A stretch of 22,651 nucleotides of DNA from Candidatus Nanopelagicales bacterium (lineage in GTDB: Bacteria; Actinomycetota; Actinomycetes; S36-B12; UBA5976): the NCBI GenBank assembly GCA_021742025.1, contig JAIOWT010000008.1, forward strand, positions 1-22,651. Reading direction: 5' to 3'. The position numbers were made by a program, and so were the translations under genes. Numbering within the stretch: position 1 is the first letter of the stretch; each line of letters begins with the position of its first letter. The notes beneath the pieces were generated by a model, which saw only the letters and a program-made list of their open reading frames with translations, had not been told where the DNA came from and made no database searches. This document shows positions 22,355-22,651 of this stretch, piece by piece.

Positions 22355-22651
22355 TTATTTAAGTGGCTCGCCGAACATCCCGCGCTGCTTTGGGTCAATG
22401 ACTTCAACGATTCTCTGTAAATCTTCCAAAGTGGCAAATTCAATAATGACCTTGCCACGGGACTTGCCAACTTGAACCGTAACTCTGGTATCCAACCGCT
22501 CCGACAGTCGATCCCCCATGGACTTAAGTCCTGGAGCACTGATCTTGCCGGTTGATTTTTTGGTTGTTGACTTCGGTTGCTTCTCGTCTTGGCCAAGGGA
22601 AACGATCTCTTCGACAGTTCGAACCGATAGACCTTCGGCAACAATTCGGCT
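22355..22651 (-). CDS. parB: Chromosome-partitioning protein ParB (C-terminal part, cut by window edge)
   Basis: The reverse strand reads in frame from the right edge to a TAA at 22355-22357, giving 98 residues. It begins with the end of the DNA-binding region (SRIVAEGLSVRTVEEIVSLG) and continues through a Lys-rich linker (KQPKSTTKKSTGK). It ends in the ParB C-terminal dimerisation domain (RLSERLDTRVTVQVGKSRGK, FATLEDLQRIVEVI). ParB binds parS sites near the origin and, with ParA, separates the chromosome copies. The rest of the gene, and probably parA and the origin region, lie beyond the edge. It converges on the cwlM-like gene across 66 bp. Confidence 0.95.
   Translation of the reverse strand, partial: SRIVAEGLSVRTVEEIVSLGQDEKQPKSTTKKSTGKISAPGLKSMGDRLSERLDTRVTVQVGKSRGKVIIEFATLEDLQRIVEVIDPKQRGMFGEPLK

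Noticed and set aside
22285..22644. A 119-codon minus-strand reading frame at the right edge
   Set aside because: It overlaps parB in another frame; the parB frame gives a clear ParB dimerisation domain and this one gives no recognisable protein.
1..22651. A defence island, prophage, CRISPR array or biosynthetic cluster
   Set aside because: Every long gene fits a conserved actinobacterial core family. No repeats with spacers, integrase, transposase or attachment sites were seen.

Overview
The window is ordinary housekeeping chromosome from an actinobacterium. CrgA, a CwlM-type protein, a MurJ/pseudokinase pair, DUF5318, DUF6049, DUF881, a PadR/inositol-phosphate synthase pair and a parB end are all actinobacterial hallmarks. 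By eye the base composition is only moderately GC, intergenic gaps are very short, and several genes that usually sit in this neighbourhood are absent. That points to a streamlined aquatic actinobacterium, for example a Nanopelagicales (acI)-like lineage; this placement is inference.

Layout, left to right. Positions 1-3816 are all on the minus strand: the start of a DUF881 membrane protein (cut by the left edge), crgA, a ppiA-rhomboid pair, and the ribosomal operon rpsF-ssb-rpsR-rplI, which has a strong terminator and a structured leader. Positions 4000-7092 (plus) hold endonuclease IV (nfo), a FemX-like peptidoglycan-bridge transferase and an alanine-racemase-like protein. Positions 7100-9779 (minus) hold DUF5318 followed by a class A penicillin-binding protein with a PASTA domain. 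Positions 9923-11614 (plus) are a padR-ino1 operon with a clear operator and terminator. An MFS transporter (plus) then converges on the CCA-adding enzyme (minus). Positions 14634-22288 (plus) run DUF6049, murJ, transmembrane pseudokinase, trxB, trxA, CwlM-like. The 3' end of parB (minus) is cut by the right edge, so the replication origin is probably not far away.

Theme: many genes concern building and controlling the cell wall (CrgA, FemX-like, Alr-like, PBP, MurJ, pseudokinase, CwlM-like). Three of these look like catalytically degraded versions of enzyme folds: the pseudokinase lost its HRD and DFG aspartates, the CwlM-like protein lost the two usual zinc histidines, and the racemase-like protein lost the usual catalytic tyrosine. 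The first two match known regulatory proteins of mycobacteria.

Regulation: two start architectures coexist. One set of genes has classic Shine-Dalgarno sites. Six others carry a TANNNT -10 box exactly six bases before the start codon, the signature of leaderless mRNAs. Other regulatory signals are an S6:S18-type leader upstream of rpsF, a 25-bp PadR operator, palindromes upstream of trxB and trxA, and a TGTGA-N6-TCACA site before parB. I found no tRNA, rRNA, CRISPR, insertion sequence or prophage, and no convincing new multi-gene system. No gene-free stretch exceeds about 185 bases.
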